A stretch of 64,000 nucleotides of DNA from DASZVB01 sp036272055 (GTDB taxonomy: Bacteria > Myxococcota_A > Polyangia > Polyangiales > Polyangiaceae), in contig DATAZL010000005.1 of NCBI GenBank assembly GCA_036272055.1, forward strand, positions 1 through 64,000, read 5' to 3'. A program made the translations under genes and the position numbers. Of the stretch, positions 17,515 through 25,985 are shown piece after piece. Below the pieces are notes generated by a model. It saw only the letters and a list, made by a program, of their open reading frames with translations. It did not search any database and was not told where the DNA came from. The number at the start of each line of letters is the position of its first letter. Position 1 is the stretch's first letter.

Positions 17515-18971
17515 CGTCGCGCGAAGGCCCGATGAAGCCGCTCCCGCTCGCGGCATCCATCGCTCCACGATGGGGAACCGAACGCCGCGAGCGCCTGCTC
17601 GACGCCGTTCACGGCCGCATAGAGCGCGTGCGATCGCTGCGCAGACTCGCCACATTGGCCACCGTCATGGTCGCACTGCTCCTCGGCGTCGGTTTCGCGT
17701 GGCGCGCCCGCTCCACGAACCACGGCGCAGTCGCCAGCGCCACCGGCGTGAACGGCGCGGTCACCGGCGTGAACGGCTTCGTCGGCAACGGCGCTGGCGT
17801 GAACGGCTCCGCCACCGGCATGAACGGCTTCGTCGGCAACGGCGCTGGCGTGAACGGCTCCGCCACCGGCGTGAACGTTGGCGCGAACAACGCGGTCGCC
17901 GGCGGGAACGCCGGTGCCGTCGCTGCCGTCAGCCGGCAAGAGGTGCGCTTCAGTGACGGCTCGTCGGTGCACCTGCTTGGGGACGACGCGGCGCTCGATA
18001 TCGGCACGGCTTCGCCGGATGCCGTGGAGGTGACGCTGCGCACTGGCACAGCCGAGTTCGCGATCACGCCGAACCCGCGTCGTCGTTTCATCGTGCACGC
18101 GGGCGTCGCCGACGTGAGCGTCCTCGGGACGCAATTCCGAGTGACGCGAACCGCCGAGCGCGTGCGCGTCGAGGTAACGCGCGGTCGCGTCTCGGTGACG
18201 TACGCGGGCGGCACGCGCCTACTCACCGACGGCGAGTCGAACTGGTTCCCCCCGGCAGAGCTCGCAGAACCGACGCTGGGCGATCCGACGTCCGCGACGG
18301 GCTCGACGTCCGCGACGGGCTCGACGTCCGCGACGGGTGCGACGTCCGCGACGGGTGCGACGTCCGCGACGGGCTCGGCGTCCGCGACGGGTGCGACGTC
18401 CGCGACGGGCTCGGCGTCTGCGACGGCGGGTGGCGTATCGCCGACGGGGAGTGGCGTGAAGGGAACCCAGGATCCCAGAACGGAACGCGGGCGCTTTCTC
18501 GAGCACGCTTCGCGCGGTGAGTATGCGGAGGCGTATGCCGCGATCGAGCGGACACCCGACGTCGTGGGCAACGACGCTGGCGATTTACTTCGCGCGGCCG
18601 ACGCGGCGCGGTTCTCGGATCATCCGCGCGAAGCGACGCGCTACCTCGAGCGCGTCGTGCACGAGCATCCGCGAGATTCGGTGGCGCCGCTCGCGGCGTT
18701 CACGCTCGGGCGAATCGAGCTGAGCCAGCTCGGACAGCCGGCAAAGGCCGCCGATGCGTTCGCGCGCGCGTTCGCCCTCGCCCCCGGCGGATCGCTGGCC
18801 GAAGACGCTCTGGCGCGTGAAACCGAAGCAGCGGAGCTCGCCGGTGAACGCGACCGTGCGCGCCAGCTCGGCGAGCAATACCTAGCGCGCTACCCGAATG
18901 GACGCCGCGCCGACAGCGTTCGCAAGGCCGCGGGCTTGATAGACGGGAAAGCGTCGAGCCAGTCGAGATAA
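17511..18971 (+). CDS. FecR-domain membrane protein with low-complexity repeats and TPR tail
   Basis: 486 residues. A cytoplasmic N-terminus of about 45 residues precedes one transmembrane helix (LATLATVMVALLLGVGFAW). A Gly/Asn/Val repeat (two 17-residue GVNGFVGNGAGVNGSAT units) follows, then a FecR domain near 140-245 (VHLLGDDAALDIG, VLGTQFRVTRTAERVRVEV). Eight TSATG(S/A) hexapeptides come next and a TPR-like C-terminus (ERGRFLEHASRGEYAEAYAA onward). FecR proteins relay a periplasmic signal to a partner ECF sigma factor. ATGA overlap with the sigma gene supports that pairing. The TPR tail may bind periplasmic partners. Confidence 0.85.
   Translation: MTSREGPMKPLPLAASIAPRWGTERRERLLDAVHGRIERVRSLRRLATLATVMVALLLGVGFAWRARSTNHGAVASATGVNGAVTGVNGFVGNGAGVNGSATGMNGFVGNGAGVNGSATGVNVGANNAVAGGNAGAVAAVSRQEVRFSDGSSVHLLGDDAALDIGTASPDAVEVTLRTGTAEFAITPNPRRRFIVHAGVADVSVLGTQFRVTRTAERVRVEVTRGRVSVTYAGGTRLLTDGESNWFPPAELAEPTLGDPTSATGSTSATGSTSATGATSATGATSATGSASATGATSATGSASATAGGVSPTGSGVKGTQDPRTERGRFLEHASRGEYAEAYAAIERTPDVVGNDAGDLLRAADAARFSDHPREATRYLERVVHEHPRDSVAPLAAFTLGRIELSQLGQPAKAADAFARAFALAPGGSLAEDALARETEAAELAGERDRARQLGEQYLARYPNGRRADSVRKAAGLIDGKASSQSR
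17766..17870 (+). repeat. 51-bp tandem repeat in the FecR-like gene
   Basis: Two units of 51 bp beginning GGC(G/A)TGAACGGCTTC at 17766 and 17817 are followed by a partial unit. They encode GVNGFVGNGAGVNGSAT. The period is a multiple of three, so changes in copy number keep the frame and alter the length of the linker just outside the membrane. Confidence 0.8.
18288..18431 (+). repeat. 18-bp tandem repeat in the FecR-like gene
   Basis: Eight units of about ACGTCCGCGACGGGCTCG encode (T/A)SATG(S/A). Units are near-identical, which suggests recent slippage. The repeat forms a flexible spacer between the FecR and TPR-like domains. Confidence 0.85.
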
Positions 18972-18981
18972 GCTCCGGCGA

Positions 18982-19956
18982 ATGCCGTGGGCGCCAAAGC
19001 TCGGTTCCGCAGCGCTCGCGGCGGTGCTCGCCGTCGTGCTCCGCCCGGACGCTGCACGCGCCGCATCGAGCGGTGACGAGCCCCCTTCGCTCGCGATCCC
19101 GGTCGAGCTTCTCGCCTGCTCTGACGTCGATCGCACCGAGCTCGAGAAGCTTCTCGCCATCGAATATCAGACGCTCGGCGTCGAACCGCGGAACGACGGC
19201 GAGCGCGTCGTCGTCACGTGCAGCGGAGAGCGTGCGCAGCTGACGCTCGAGCCGGGCGGTGCGTCGAGCGGAGTCGAGCTGTCGGGGACGTCGGTATCGG
19301 CGTGGCCACGCTTGCTCGCGCTCGCAGTCAGCGAGCTCGTCATCGAGGCGCGCGCGCGAATCGCCACCGCGAGCACGCCGGTGAAACACCCCGGCGTCGC
19401 CGCAAGGCCGTCTGAAACGTCGGCACCCGTTGCGAAAACGCTCCCGCTACGTCTGCGACTCTTCGCGGGCGCACGCGCGCAGTGGCTACCGCACGCCGCG
19501 GCGAGCCTCTGGGGACCGGAGCTCGGATTCGCGACTGGCGCATTTTTTCCGCTGAGCATCGAGCTCCGCGCACGCATCGGCTTCGGCAGCACGAGTACCG
19601 AGGTGGCGCGCGTCGGCTGGACCGTCGAAGGCGGAAGCGTCGCAGTACGCTGGGACGTGCGCGCCGGTCGGTTCACCGCCGGCGGCGGTCCAGGTTTCTC
19701 GCTCGACGCGCTACAGCTCGCGCCGACCGTGAAGATCGACGCCGCGCACGGCCAGCGCGTGAGCGGCGCCTTCGGGGGCCCGGAGCTCGACGTGTACGGC
19801 AGCGTCGCGCTCGGTTCCGCGCTGCTCATTTACGCGCGCATCGACGCCGGGTTCCTCGCGCTTCCCGTTCGAGGCGACGTGAGCGACGGCCGTCGCCTCG
19901 TCGACGCCAGTGGCGGCTTCATCGGCGCGGCACTCGGCGCAGGAGCCCAATTTTAG
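18982..19956 (+). CDS. Predicted outer-membrane beta-barrel protein
   Basis: 324 residues, starting 10 bp after the FecR-like gene. A Sec signal (AALAAVLAVVLRPDAARAAS) is followed by an N-terminal periplasmic domain to about residue 150, with DRTELEKLLAIEYQTLGVEP. A C-terminal half of alternating hydrophobic strands follows (LRLRLFAGARAQWLPHAA, RARIGFGSTSTEVARVGW), ending in GAGAQF, a terminal Phe typical of outer-membrane barrels. The operon sigma - FecR-like - barrel parallels other myxobacterial ECF loci in which the third gene encodes the envelope component. Ligand unknown. Confidence 0.75.
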   Translation: MPWAPKLGSAALAAVLAVVLRPDAARAASSGDEPPSLAIPVELLACSDVDRTELEKLLAIEYQTLGVEPRNDGERVVVTCSGERAQLTLEPGGASSGVELSGTSVSAWPRLLALAVSELVIEARARIATASTPVKHPGVAARPSETSAPVAKTLPLRLRLFAGARAQWLPHAAASLWGPELGFATGAFFPLSIELRARIGFGSTSTEVARVGWTVEGGSVAVRWDVRAGRFTAGGGPGFSLDALQLAPTVKIDAAHGQRVSGAFGGPELDVYGSVALGSALLIYARIDAGFLALPVRGDVSDGRRLVDASGGFIGAALGAGAQF

Positions 19957-20010
19957 AAAATCGACGTCGGCGATGACCACTTGCGACCGCAAGCGGCCCA
20001 CCTAGAGCCC

Positions 20011-21198
20011 ATGCTGCTCCGTTCGACGGCCGTCTTTGTCCTCGCCTTGTCCCTCGAAGCCTGCTCCAGCAACGGAAGCAGCGGATTCGACTCCGGTAAC
20101 GGGGGCGCCGCATCGTCCGGCGGCAGTGCCGGCAGCGGCGCGACCGTGTCGTCGGGCGGCAGTTCCGGCAACGGCGTCGGTGGGGCTGCTAGTGGCAGCG
20201 CTCCGGCAAACAGCGGCGCCAGCACGGGCTCCGGCGGCATTCCGTCGAGCGGCGGCAGGACGAGCATCGGCGGCGCTCAGTCGAGCGGCGGCGCCTCCAC
20301 GAATGCGGGCTCCGGTGGTGCCACGTCGAGCGGTGGCGCGACGGGCAGCGGTGGCGCGACGAGCGGCGGTGGCGCGACGAGCAGTGGCGGCGCGAACACG
20401 GGCGCCGGCGGCGCGAACACGGGCGCCGGTGGTGCAAGCGCCGGTACCTGGTGGAAGCCTGCGAAGAACACGACGTTCTACTGGGATCTGCAGAACGCAC
20501 CGCCGAACAACACGCGCAACGTGGGCGCGTACGACATCGACGGATGGGGCAACGACGCCAAGGAAACAGCTCTGCTTCACGCCAAGGGCATCAAGGTCGT
20601 CTGCTACATGGACGCGGGCACCTACGAACCCGGTCGGCCCGATACCGGCGACTTTCCCACGTCGCTCAAGGGTGCCGACGTGGAAGGTTGGCCCGGCGAG
20701 CTCTGGCTCGACGTGCGTCCGTCCGGGCCAAACTACGCGAAGCTCCAGAGCATCATGATGGCGCGCTTCAAGGTGTGTCAGCAGAAGGGCTTCGACGCCA
20801 TCGAGCCGGACAACATCGATTCGTACCAGAACAGCCCCGGCTTCGCGACGAAGGCGGCCGATCAGCTCGCGTACAACCAGTGGCTCGCCACGACGGCACA
20901 CGGGCTCGGATTGGCCATCTTCCAGAAGAACGATCTCGACCAGGTGAAAGCGCTCGAACCGTCTTTCGATGGCATCCTCGACGAGGAGTGCAACAAGTAC
21001 TCCGAGTGCGACACTCTCGCGCCCTATACCGCAGCCGGCAAGCCCGCGTGGGACGCCGAGTACACCGACGACGGCGAAACCACCGCCAAGTTCTGCGACG
21101 CCGACATCAAAGCCAACATCGCCGGTGCCCTCTTCAACCTGGATCTCGACGGCAGCCTCTTCGAGCCCTGCACGAACGACGTCGGCCTCACGAACTGA
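20011..21198 (+). CDS. GH114-like (endo-alpha-1,4-polygalactosaminidase family) lipoprotein
   Basis: 395 residues from the ATG at 20011. The signal ends LALSLEAC (lipobox). A Gly/Ser/Ala linker of about 130 residues holds many SGG(A/T) repeats. The catalytic domain begins TTFYWDLQNAPPNN and proceeds through KVVCYMDAGTYEPGRPDTGD, LWLDVRPSG, FDAIEPDNID, LAIFQKNDLDQ and DEECNKYSECD, a clear GH114 pattern with the acidic EPDN motif intact. It probably cleaves galactosamine-containing exopolysaccharide at the cell surface. A strong hairpin follows 45 bp after the stop. Confidence 0.85.
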   Translation: MLLRSTAVFVLALSLEACSSNGSSGFDSGNGGAASSGGSAGSGATVSSGGSSGNGVGGAASGSAPANSGASTGSGGIPSSGGRTSIGGAQSSGGASTNAGSGGATSSGGATGSGGATSGGGATSSGGANTGAGGANTGAGGASAGTWWKPAKNTTFYWDLQNAPPNNTRNVGAYDIDGWGNDAKETALLHAKGIKVVCYMDAGTYEPGRPDTGDFPTSLKGADVEGWPGELWLDVRPSGPNYAKLQSIMMARFKVCQQKGFDAIEPDNIDSYQNSPGFATKAADQLAYNQWLATTAHGLGLAIFQKNDLDQVKALEPSFDGILDEECNKYSECDTLAPYTAAGKPAWDAEYTDDGETTAKFCDADIKANIAGALFNLDLDGSLFEPCTNDVGLTN

Positions 21199-21242
21199 CG
21201 AGCGACGCAGACGCCCCGTCCTGCGTCGCCGCCACGCGTGCC

Positions 21243-21280
21243 CCTCCAGCGATATGCCGAAATGGCATATCGCCTGGAGG
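21243..21280 (+). terminator. Strong hairpin after the GH114-like gene
   Basis: CCTCCAGCGATATGCC at 21243-21258 pairs with GGCATATCGCCTGGAGG at 21264-21280 (one bulged C) around a GAAAT loop. The following 20 bases are A-rich, with no clean T-run on the plus strand. Most likely a transcription terminator for the GH114-like gene; the long, nearly perfect stem could also belong to a small repeat element. Confidence 0.6.
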
Positions 21281-21462
21281 CTATATCTCAAAAACACATA
21301 AAATTGGCGCGTCGCGAGCCAGCGCCGCGTCGCGAGCCAGCGCCGCGCCGTGAAGCAGCGCCACATCGCGCGCCGCTACGGCGCAGTAACGTCGCCGGCC
21401 GACAGCATCGCGTCGCCCACTGAGTCGAACACCGCGACGTCTCGTCGCCGTGGGCCATGAAG
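21281..21462. other. Non-coding spacer with an 18-bp direct repeat
   Basis: Two adjacent copies of GCGTCGCGAGCCAGCGCC lie at 21309-21326 and 21327-21344. Nothing else is recognisable. Confidence 0.5.
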
Positions 21463-21591
21463 TCATGGGTCCACGCCGGTCTTCACGATGACTAGCTCGC
21501 GTGCGGGATCGACGTAGATGAACTGGCCCCAGGCACCGGCTGCCATGAACACGCCGGGACGCCCCCGGAGCCACCATTGATACTGATAGCC
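21463..21591 (-). pseudogene. C-terminal remnant of a beta-lactamase-fold serine hydrolase
   Basis: A minus-strand frame ends at 21463 and reads GYQYQWWLR...GVFMAAGAWGQFIYVDPARE, which matches the end of class C beta-lactamase-related serine hydrolases (GYxWW, then A-x-G-x-x-G-Q-x-I-x-V-x-P). Upstream sequence has no continuation with the SxxK or YxN motifs, so only about 42 codons survive. The parental gene is lost. Confidence 0.65.
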
Positions 21592-21828
21592 CCACAGATG
21601 AAGGTGAGCGGCTTTCCGACCGCGTGTCGAAGGGCGAGCCCGAGAGCGAACGTACTTCCGTGAGAGCGCCCCCGTCGAAAAACGTCGACCACCCCTCGCC
21701 AGGCGATCGTATTCCGTGCGCTCACCCGCGAGATTCGGCGTCGATTTCGTCAGAAAACCGTGTGCGCCACGCCAAGAACGTTGAACGGAGCTCCGTGAAC
21801 GCCCGGGTGACTCGCAGCGGCCAGGGAA

Positions 21829-22335
21829 ATGACACACCTCGACGACGACGCAGAAGCCTTCTTCCGCAGAGGCGAGGAGGGCACGTACGACGGCGGCCCC
21901 GCGTCGCTCCTGCCCTTCGCGACGGATGAACAGCCGGACAGCGCGCCGAGCCTCGGTTCGACGCTGGACCAGCTCGAGAGGCGCCGCAAGTTCGCGCGCC
22001 TCGTGACGACGATAGTCGGCTCGCTCGGAGCGGTGCTCGTCCTCGCAGTGCTGCTCGGAGCCCACGCACGTGCCGTGGAGCGCGACACCGCGGACCCGCA
22101 CGGCGCGACCACCGTGGAACCCGCGCGTGCGCCGCTCATCCACGTCGAGTCACCACCGGTTACGCAGCGTGAACCAGAGGCCACCCCGATGGCGACGGCG
22201 GCGACGGAAATGCCGGCGAAGGTACCCTCTAAGGCGGTCCAGCGACGGCACCCGGCCAGGGCGCCGCGCGCGCTTTCCGTGAAGGTTCAGCCCAGGGCCG
22301 TTCACGCCCCACCGACGGCGAACTTTCCGGACTGA
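21829..22335 (+). CDS. Single-pass membrane protein of unknown function
   Basis: 168 residues. An acidic cytoplasmic N-terminus precedes a Lys/Arg-rich stretch and one transmembrane helix near residues 62-82 (TTIVGSLGAVLVLAVLLGAH). A Pro/Ala/Arg-rich periplasmic tail follows. No family is recognised. Codon use fits the neighbours. Confidence 0.6.
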   Translation: MTHLDDDAEAFFRRGEEGTYDGGPASLLPFATDEQPDSAPSLGSTLDQLERRRKFARLVTTIVGSLGAVLVLAVLLGAHARAVERDTADPHGATTVEPARAPLIHVESPPVTQREPEATPMATAATEMPAKVPSKAVQRRHPARAPRALSVKVQPRAVHAPPTANFPD

Positions 22336-22406
22336 GGGCGGCAGCTGCCGCGCCGGAGGTGTGCAAGGGTAGCGGCGCGCCGCTCGCAAACGCGGCGAGG
22401 AATCCA

Positions 22407-22811
22407 ATGGCCGAATCCATACGCCGCCTCCGAAACGACCACGCACGGTTCGCCAGGCTCTTCCGCGACCTCGAGAACGCAGTCGACGGCGGCGACGCGG
22501 GCGCCATTCAGAGCTGCTGGACGACGTTCGAGAGCCGCCTGCTCGCGCACATCGACACCGAAGAGAGCGACCTGCTCCCGGGCCTCGAGCGCTCACACCC
22601 CGCGGAGGTCGCCGCGATCCGGGCAGAGCACGTGCGCTTCCGGAGCCTCATGGCCGAGCTCGGTCTCTGCGCGGATCTGCACGTGTTGCGAAAGAGCACT
22701 GGCGACGAGTTCCTGGAGCTCCTGCGTTCACATTCGAAACTGGAAGACGAGACGCTCTACGCCTGGGCGGCCTCGACCGGCGGCGCTCAGCAAGTGCCGC
22801 GCGACGGTTAG
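22407..22811 (+). CDS. Hemerythrin-like (HHE) domain protein
   Basis: 134 residues from the ATG at 22407, preceded by GAGGA. It has the HHE cation-binding pattern: NDHARFARLF near the start, LLAHIDTEESDLLPGLE in the middle, then AEHVRFRSLM and SHSKLEDETLY. The His and Glu residues would hold a di-iron site in a four-helix bundle. Such proteins bind oxygen or nitric oxide or store iron. The 3' end overlaps the convergent lipoprotein gene by four bases. Confidence 0.8.
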   Translation: MAESIRRLRNDHARFARLFRDLENAVDGGDAGAIQSCWTTFESRLLAHIDTEESDLLPGLERSHPAEVAAIRAEHVRFRSLMAELGLCADLHVLRKSTGDEFLELLRSHSKLEDETLYAWAASTGGAQQVPRDG

Positions 22812-23737
22812 TCGGTGACGGCTGCGTCGGTGATCGTCGTTCCGCCGTCGGACGCGGCGCCGAGCGACTGAAAGAGATTCCAGAGCGCGAGCGGTTGGTT
22901 ATTCGGGGGCCCTGCGAAGATGCATCCCGTGACGTCCTGCGACGTCTTTGCTCCGTTCGTGTACTCACGGCTCAACGTGATGTAGGTCTTCGACGTCGAC
23001 GCGGCACAACCGAAGCCAGTGATGAAGCCCTGGCGGAAATCGAGGTCGTCGGCGATCGCGTTGATCGCAGCGAGGTCTGCGGCGTCGAAAGCCTTGCCGC
23101 CGGCTGGGCTGTTGCTGAACACGTTCCCCGACGGGACGACCGTGTACGACGTGCAATGGTCGCTGGTCTCGCACTCGAGCCGATAGGGCACGTTCGACTC
23201 GACCAGCGTCATGCTCGGCCACACCAGGGGAATGAAGTTCGTGCACTGACCCTTGACGCAAGCGGGCTGACCGATCTGGATGACGCAGGGGAGAGCCTCC
23301 ACCGGACACGTCTGCTTCGAGAAGGCGTCGCAGTCCGCACTGGCAGCGTCGACCGCGCTCTGGAGCATGCTCGCGCCCGCAACGGAGACAGCGGCGAACC
23401 CGCAACCGGGGACGCACGGAGGCCGTGGTTCGGCCATGCAATCCGCGTCGGCAGTGCACGTCAGGTCCGGGTCGATCGCGTCGTAGAGACGCTGCGCGGA
23501 CGCCGTCAGCTCCTGACAGCTGCGTTGCTCGTGGCCACTCTCCGGCGCAAGGACCGATGAAGCGTCGGTGACTCCGGGACCGGGGTGCGCGGTGACGCCA
23601 CCGTCACTCGCACGCGCACCCCCTCCCCCTGCGCCGGCATCCGCGTTTACGTCGGTCCTGACGACCCCGGAACACGCGGTCGTTGCGACGAGGAGCGAGA
23701 GAAACGACCACGCGACACGACGAGACGATGGATTCAC
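22808..23737 (-). CDS. Cysteine-rich lipoprotein of unknown function
   Basis: 309 residues. The signal ends LLVATTAC (lipobox). A Gly/Asp/Ala linker precedes a domain with many paired cysteines (CQELTAS, LTCTADADCMAEPRPPCVPGCG, CDAFSKQTCPVEALPC), a DxDC-type pattern frequent in secreted myxobacterial proteins. The rest is soluble and ends with TTITDAAVTD. I do not recognise a catalytic motif. It is convergent with the hemerythrin gene. Confidence 0.7.
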   Translation of the reverse strand: MNPSSRRVAWSFLSLLVATTACSGVVRTDVNADAGAGGGGARASDGGVTAHPGPGVTDASSVLAPESGHEQRSCQELTASAQRLYDAIDPDLTCTADADCMAEPRPPCVPGCGFAAVSVAGASMLQSAVDAASADCDAFSKQTCPVEALPCVIQIGQPACVKGQCTNFIPLVWPSMTLVESNVPYRLECETSDHCTSYTVVPSGNVFSNSPAGGKAFDAADLAAINAIADDLDFRQGFITGFGCAASTSKTYITLSREYTNGAKTSQDVTGCIFAGPPNNQPLALWNLFQSLGAASDGGTTITDAAVTD

Positions 23738-24056
23738 GCCGTGAGTAAAGGCGAGCAGCGTCCGCAGAGCAATTCGCCGATGGCGCCATCGACGTCACGG
23801 TCGAGACGCGATGCTCACCGCGGCGCCCACGGCGGTAATTTCCGCTCACCGGCGAGGTTGATGGGGCGTCTCGAAACGCTCGGCGGCGCCTCGCCCTCGC
23901 CGGCGAGGTCACCACCGTGCCGAGGCTGCCCGCCTCGTCGCGCGTACGTGAAACGTATCGTGAATGAAAACTCGTCCACGATCGGGGTAGTCAATTTTCC
24001 GAACGGCAAACATCACCATTGCGATGTGCGACTCGTCCTGTACGAATCACGTGGCA
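23738..24056. other. Divergent promoter region
   Basis: 319 bp between the lipoprotein gene (minus) and the NTF2-like gene (plus). Unlike its surroundings, 23955-24020 is relatively AT-rich and is the likely promoter zone. No defined operator is visible. Confidence 0.4.
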
Positions 24057-24524
24057 ATGAACGCAGTAGGAATCGGGAAACAGGCGGAGGCGCAGGTCGA
24101 CGACCTGATGCGCCTCTTCTACGAAGTCATTTCGTTCGAGGACGGTGGCGCACCCGACTGGCAATCCATGGAAGGGCTATTTTCGAGCCACGCCCGCATC
24201 ACGCGGATCACCCCCGAGGCCATCGACTACATGGATCTCACGGCCTTCAAGAACATGGCCGAAGAGATGATCGAGCTCGGAGCGTTCACGAGCTTCCACG
24301 AGCGGGAGATCGGCCGCCGGGCAGATCGCTTCGGCAACGTCATGCACGTCGCGAGCGCCTACGAGACGAAGATCTCTCCAGACGCGGTCGACTACATCGA
24401 GCGAGGAGTGAACTCCCTGCAGCTCGTCAGTGAAAACGGAGGGTGGAAGATCGTGAGCCTGTGCTGGGACGACCACGCGCCATTCAGCATGGCCGGTCTC
24501 CACAAGGTCGGCGGAGGGGTTTGA
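24057..24524 (+). CDS. NTF2/SnoaL-like protein
   Basis: 155 residues from the ATG at 24057 (an in-frame ATG at 24024 is possible). It has the cone-shaped NTF2 pattern: an N-terminal helix (VDDLMRLFYEVISFEDGGAP), DWQSMEGLFSSHARITRI, a middle strand set (HEREIGRRADRFGNVMHVAS) and a closing sheet (NSLQLVSENGGWKIVSLCW). Members include polyketide cyclases, isomerases and binding proteins. Its stop is one base from the start of the PLP enzyme gene, so the two are co-translated and probably act in the same small biosynthetic step. Confidence 0.75.
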   Translation: MNAVGIGKQAEAQVDDLMRLFYEVISFEDGGAPDWQSMEGLFSSHARITRITPEAIDYMDLTAFKNMAEEMIELGAFTSFHEREIGRRADRFGNVMHVASAYETKISPDAVDYIERGVNSLQLVSENGGWKIVSLCWDDHAPFSMAGLHKVGGGV

Positions 24525-24525
24525 G

Positions 24526-25809
24526 ATGGCACGCATCGAACGATTTCGCATTTCGCACACCCGCAAGCTCGACAGCGCCTACCGGTACGTCACCGAGGCG
24601 GCCGAGGCCGGCGTCATCCTGAACACCGGGACGTTCGCGGGTGGCCGCGACGTAAGGGTGGACGGTGTGACGCTCAAGAACTTCGGCTCGTGTAGCTACA
24701 TGGCCCTCGAGCGGATGCCGGAGCTCCGCGACGCGGCCCACGCCGCGCTCGACGAGTACGGCACCCAGTTTCACTTTTCACGCGCGTACGTACAGTGCTC
24801 CCTCTACCAAGAGCTCGACGCGCTGCTCGAGCAGCTCACGGGGCGCCCCGTCGTCGTCGCGGCATCGACCAGCCTCGCGCACATGGCGGCGCTGCCGGTC
24901 CTCGTCCGGGACGGCGATCAGATCGTCATCGACCAGTTCGCGCACGCGAGCTTGCACACTGCCGTGCAGCTCTTGCCGGGCGTCCCCCTCGAGGTCATGC
25001 GCCACAACCGCATGGACATCCTGGACGAGTTTCTCACGAAGCGACGGTCACAGGCCGGCAAGGTCTGGTACGTCTGCGACGGCCTCTACTCCATGCTCGG
25101 CGATTTCGCGCCCATCGCCGATCTCAAGGCGCTCCTCGACCGTCACGATGACCTGCGCCTCTACATCGACGACGCCCACGCGACGAGCTGGGTCGGCAGA
25201 AACGGTCGCGGCGTCGCGCTCGACCACTTCGAGCACGACGAACGGGTCGTGGTCGCGCTTTCGCTCAACAAGGCCTTCTCCGCGGCCGGCGGTGTGCTCG
25301 CACTACCGAATCGCGAGCTGGTCGCGCGGATCCGCCGCTGCGGTGGCCCCATGCTGTTCTCTGGTCCGATCCAGCCCCCGATGCTCGGCGCGGCCGTCGG
25401 CTCCGCGAAGCTGCATCTCAGTCCCGGATTTGCGGACCTTCAAGCGGATCTCGCGGGCCGTCTGGATCTCTGCGTGAGCGCCCTCGGGGACACCATGCTC
25501 GACGTCACCGCGGCCCGGTCACCGATCTTCCAGGTTCGTTGTGACTCGCCGCGCGTTGCGTTCGCGATCGCCGAGCAGATGAAGGAGCGCGGCTTCTATT
25601 GCTGCGTGTGCGTCTTCCCGGCAGTCCCCATGAATCGTCCCGGTCTCCGTTTCACGGTCACCCGGCACAACCAGCCGGAAGACATCGTGTCGTTTCTCTC
25701 CGCCCTGAACGACAGCGCAAGCGACGCACTCGCCGAGGTGATGCGCACCGGACACACGCACTCGATGGTCGTCGAGAAGGACCCCGGCGCGGCGGAGTCC
25801 GTGGCCTGA
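24526..25809 (+). CDS. Alpha-oxoamine synthase family PLP enzyme
   Basis: 427 residues with a strong ribosome site (GGAGGGG). It shows the fold-type I pattern: LKNFGSCSYMALE near 50, CDGLYSMLGDFAP near 184, IDDAHATSWVGRNGRG near 214 (the PLP-binding Asp and His), and the Schiff-base lysine in SLNKAFSAAGG near 250. The family condenses an amino acid with an acyl-CoA and loses CO2 (BioF, serine palmitoyltransferase, CqsA). It is longer at the N-terminus than BioF and lacks biotin-gene neighbours. A role in a signalling or natural-product ketone is more likely than biotin synthesis; the substrate is unknown. Confidence 0.85.
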   Translation: MARIERFRISHTRKLDSAYRYVTEAAEAGVILNTGTFAGGRDVRVDGVTLKNFGSCSYMALERMPELRDAAHAALDEYGTQFHFSRAYVQCSLYQELDALLEQLTGRPVVVAASTSLAHMAALPVLVRDGDQIVIDQFAHASLHTAVQLLPGVPLEVMRHNRMDILDEFLTKRRSQAGKVWYVCDGLYSMLGDFAPIADLKALLDRHDDLRLYIDDAHATSWVGRNGRGVALDHFEHDERVVVALSLNKAFSAAGGVLALPNRELVARIRRCGGPMLFSGPIQPPMLGAAVGSAKLHLSPGFADLQADLAGRLDLCVSALGDTMLDVTAARSPIFQVRCDSPRVAFAIAEQMKERGFYCCVCVFPAVPMNRPGLRFTVTRHNQPEDIVSFLSALNDSASDALAEVMRTGHTHSMVVEKDPGAAESVA

Positions 25810-25821
25810 CGACGGTACCGT

Positions 25822-25838
25822 CGCCCGATCGTCGGGCG
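25822..25838 (+). terminator. GC hairpin after the PLP enzyme gene
   Basis: CGCCCGA-TCG-TCGGGCG forms a 7-bp stem 12 bp after the stop. There is no T-run, so termination is plausible but not certain. Confidence 0.4.
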
Positions 25839-25985
25839 ATGGTCGGAGCAGCGCCGAAGTGACCGCGGTGTGGAAAACATGCCGCTTTGACGTCGCGCAG
25901 CGGTTGGTCCGGTGATTGCTCTACCGGGTCGACCATGCCGAAACCACGACGCGACAGGCGAATCCCATCCACTTCATCCGTCGGG

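Noticed and set aside
22150..22596. A minus-strand ORF opposite the single-pass membrane and hemerythrin genes
   Set aside because: Arg/Gly-rich with no motif. The plus-strand frames carry a membrane helix and complete HHE motifs.
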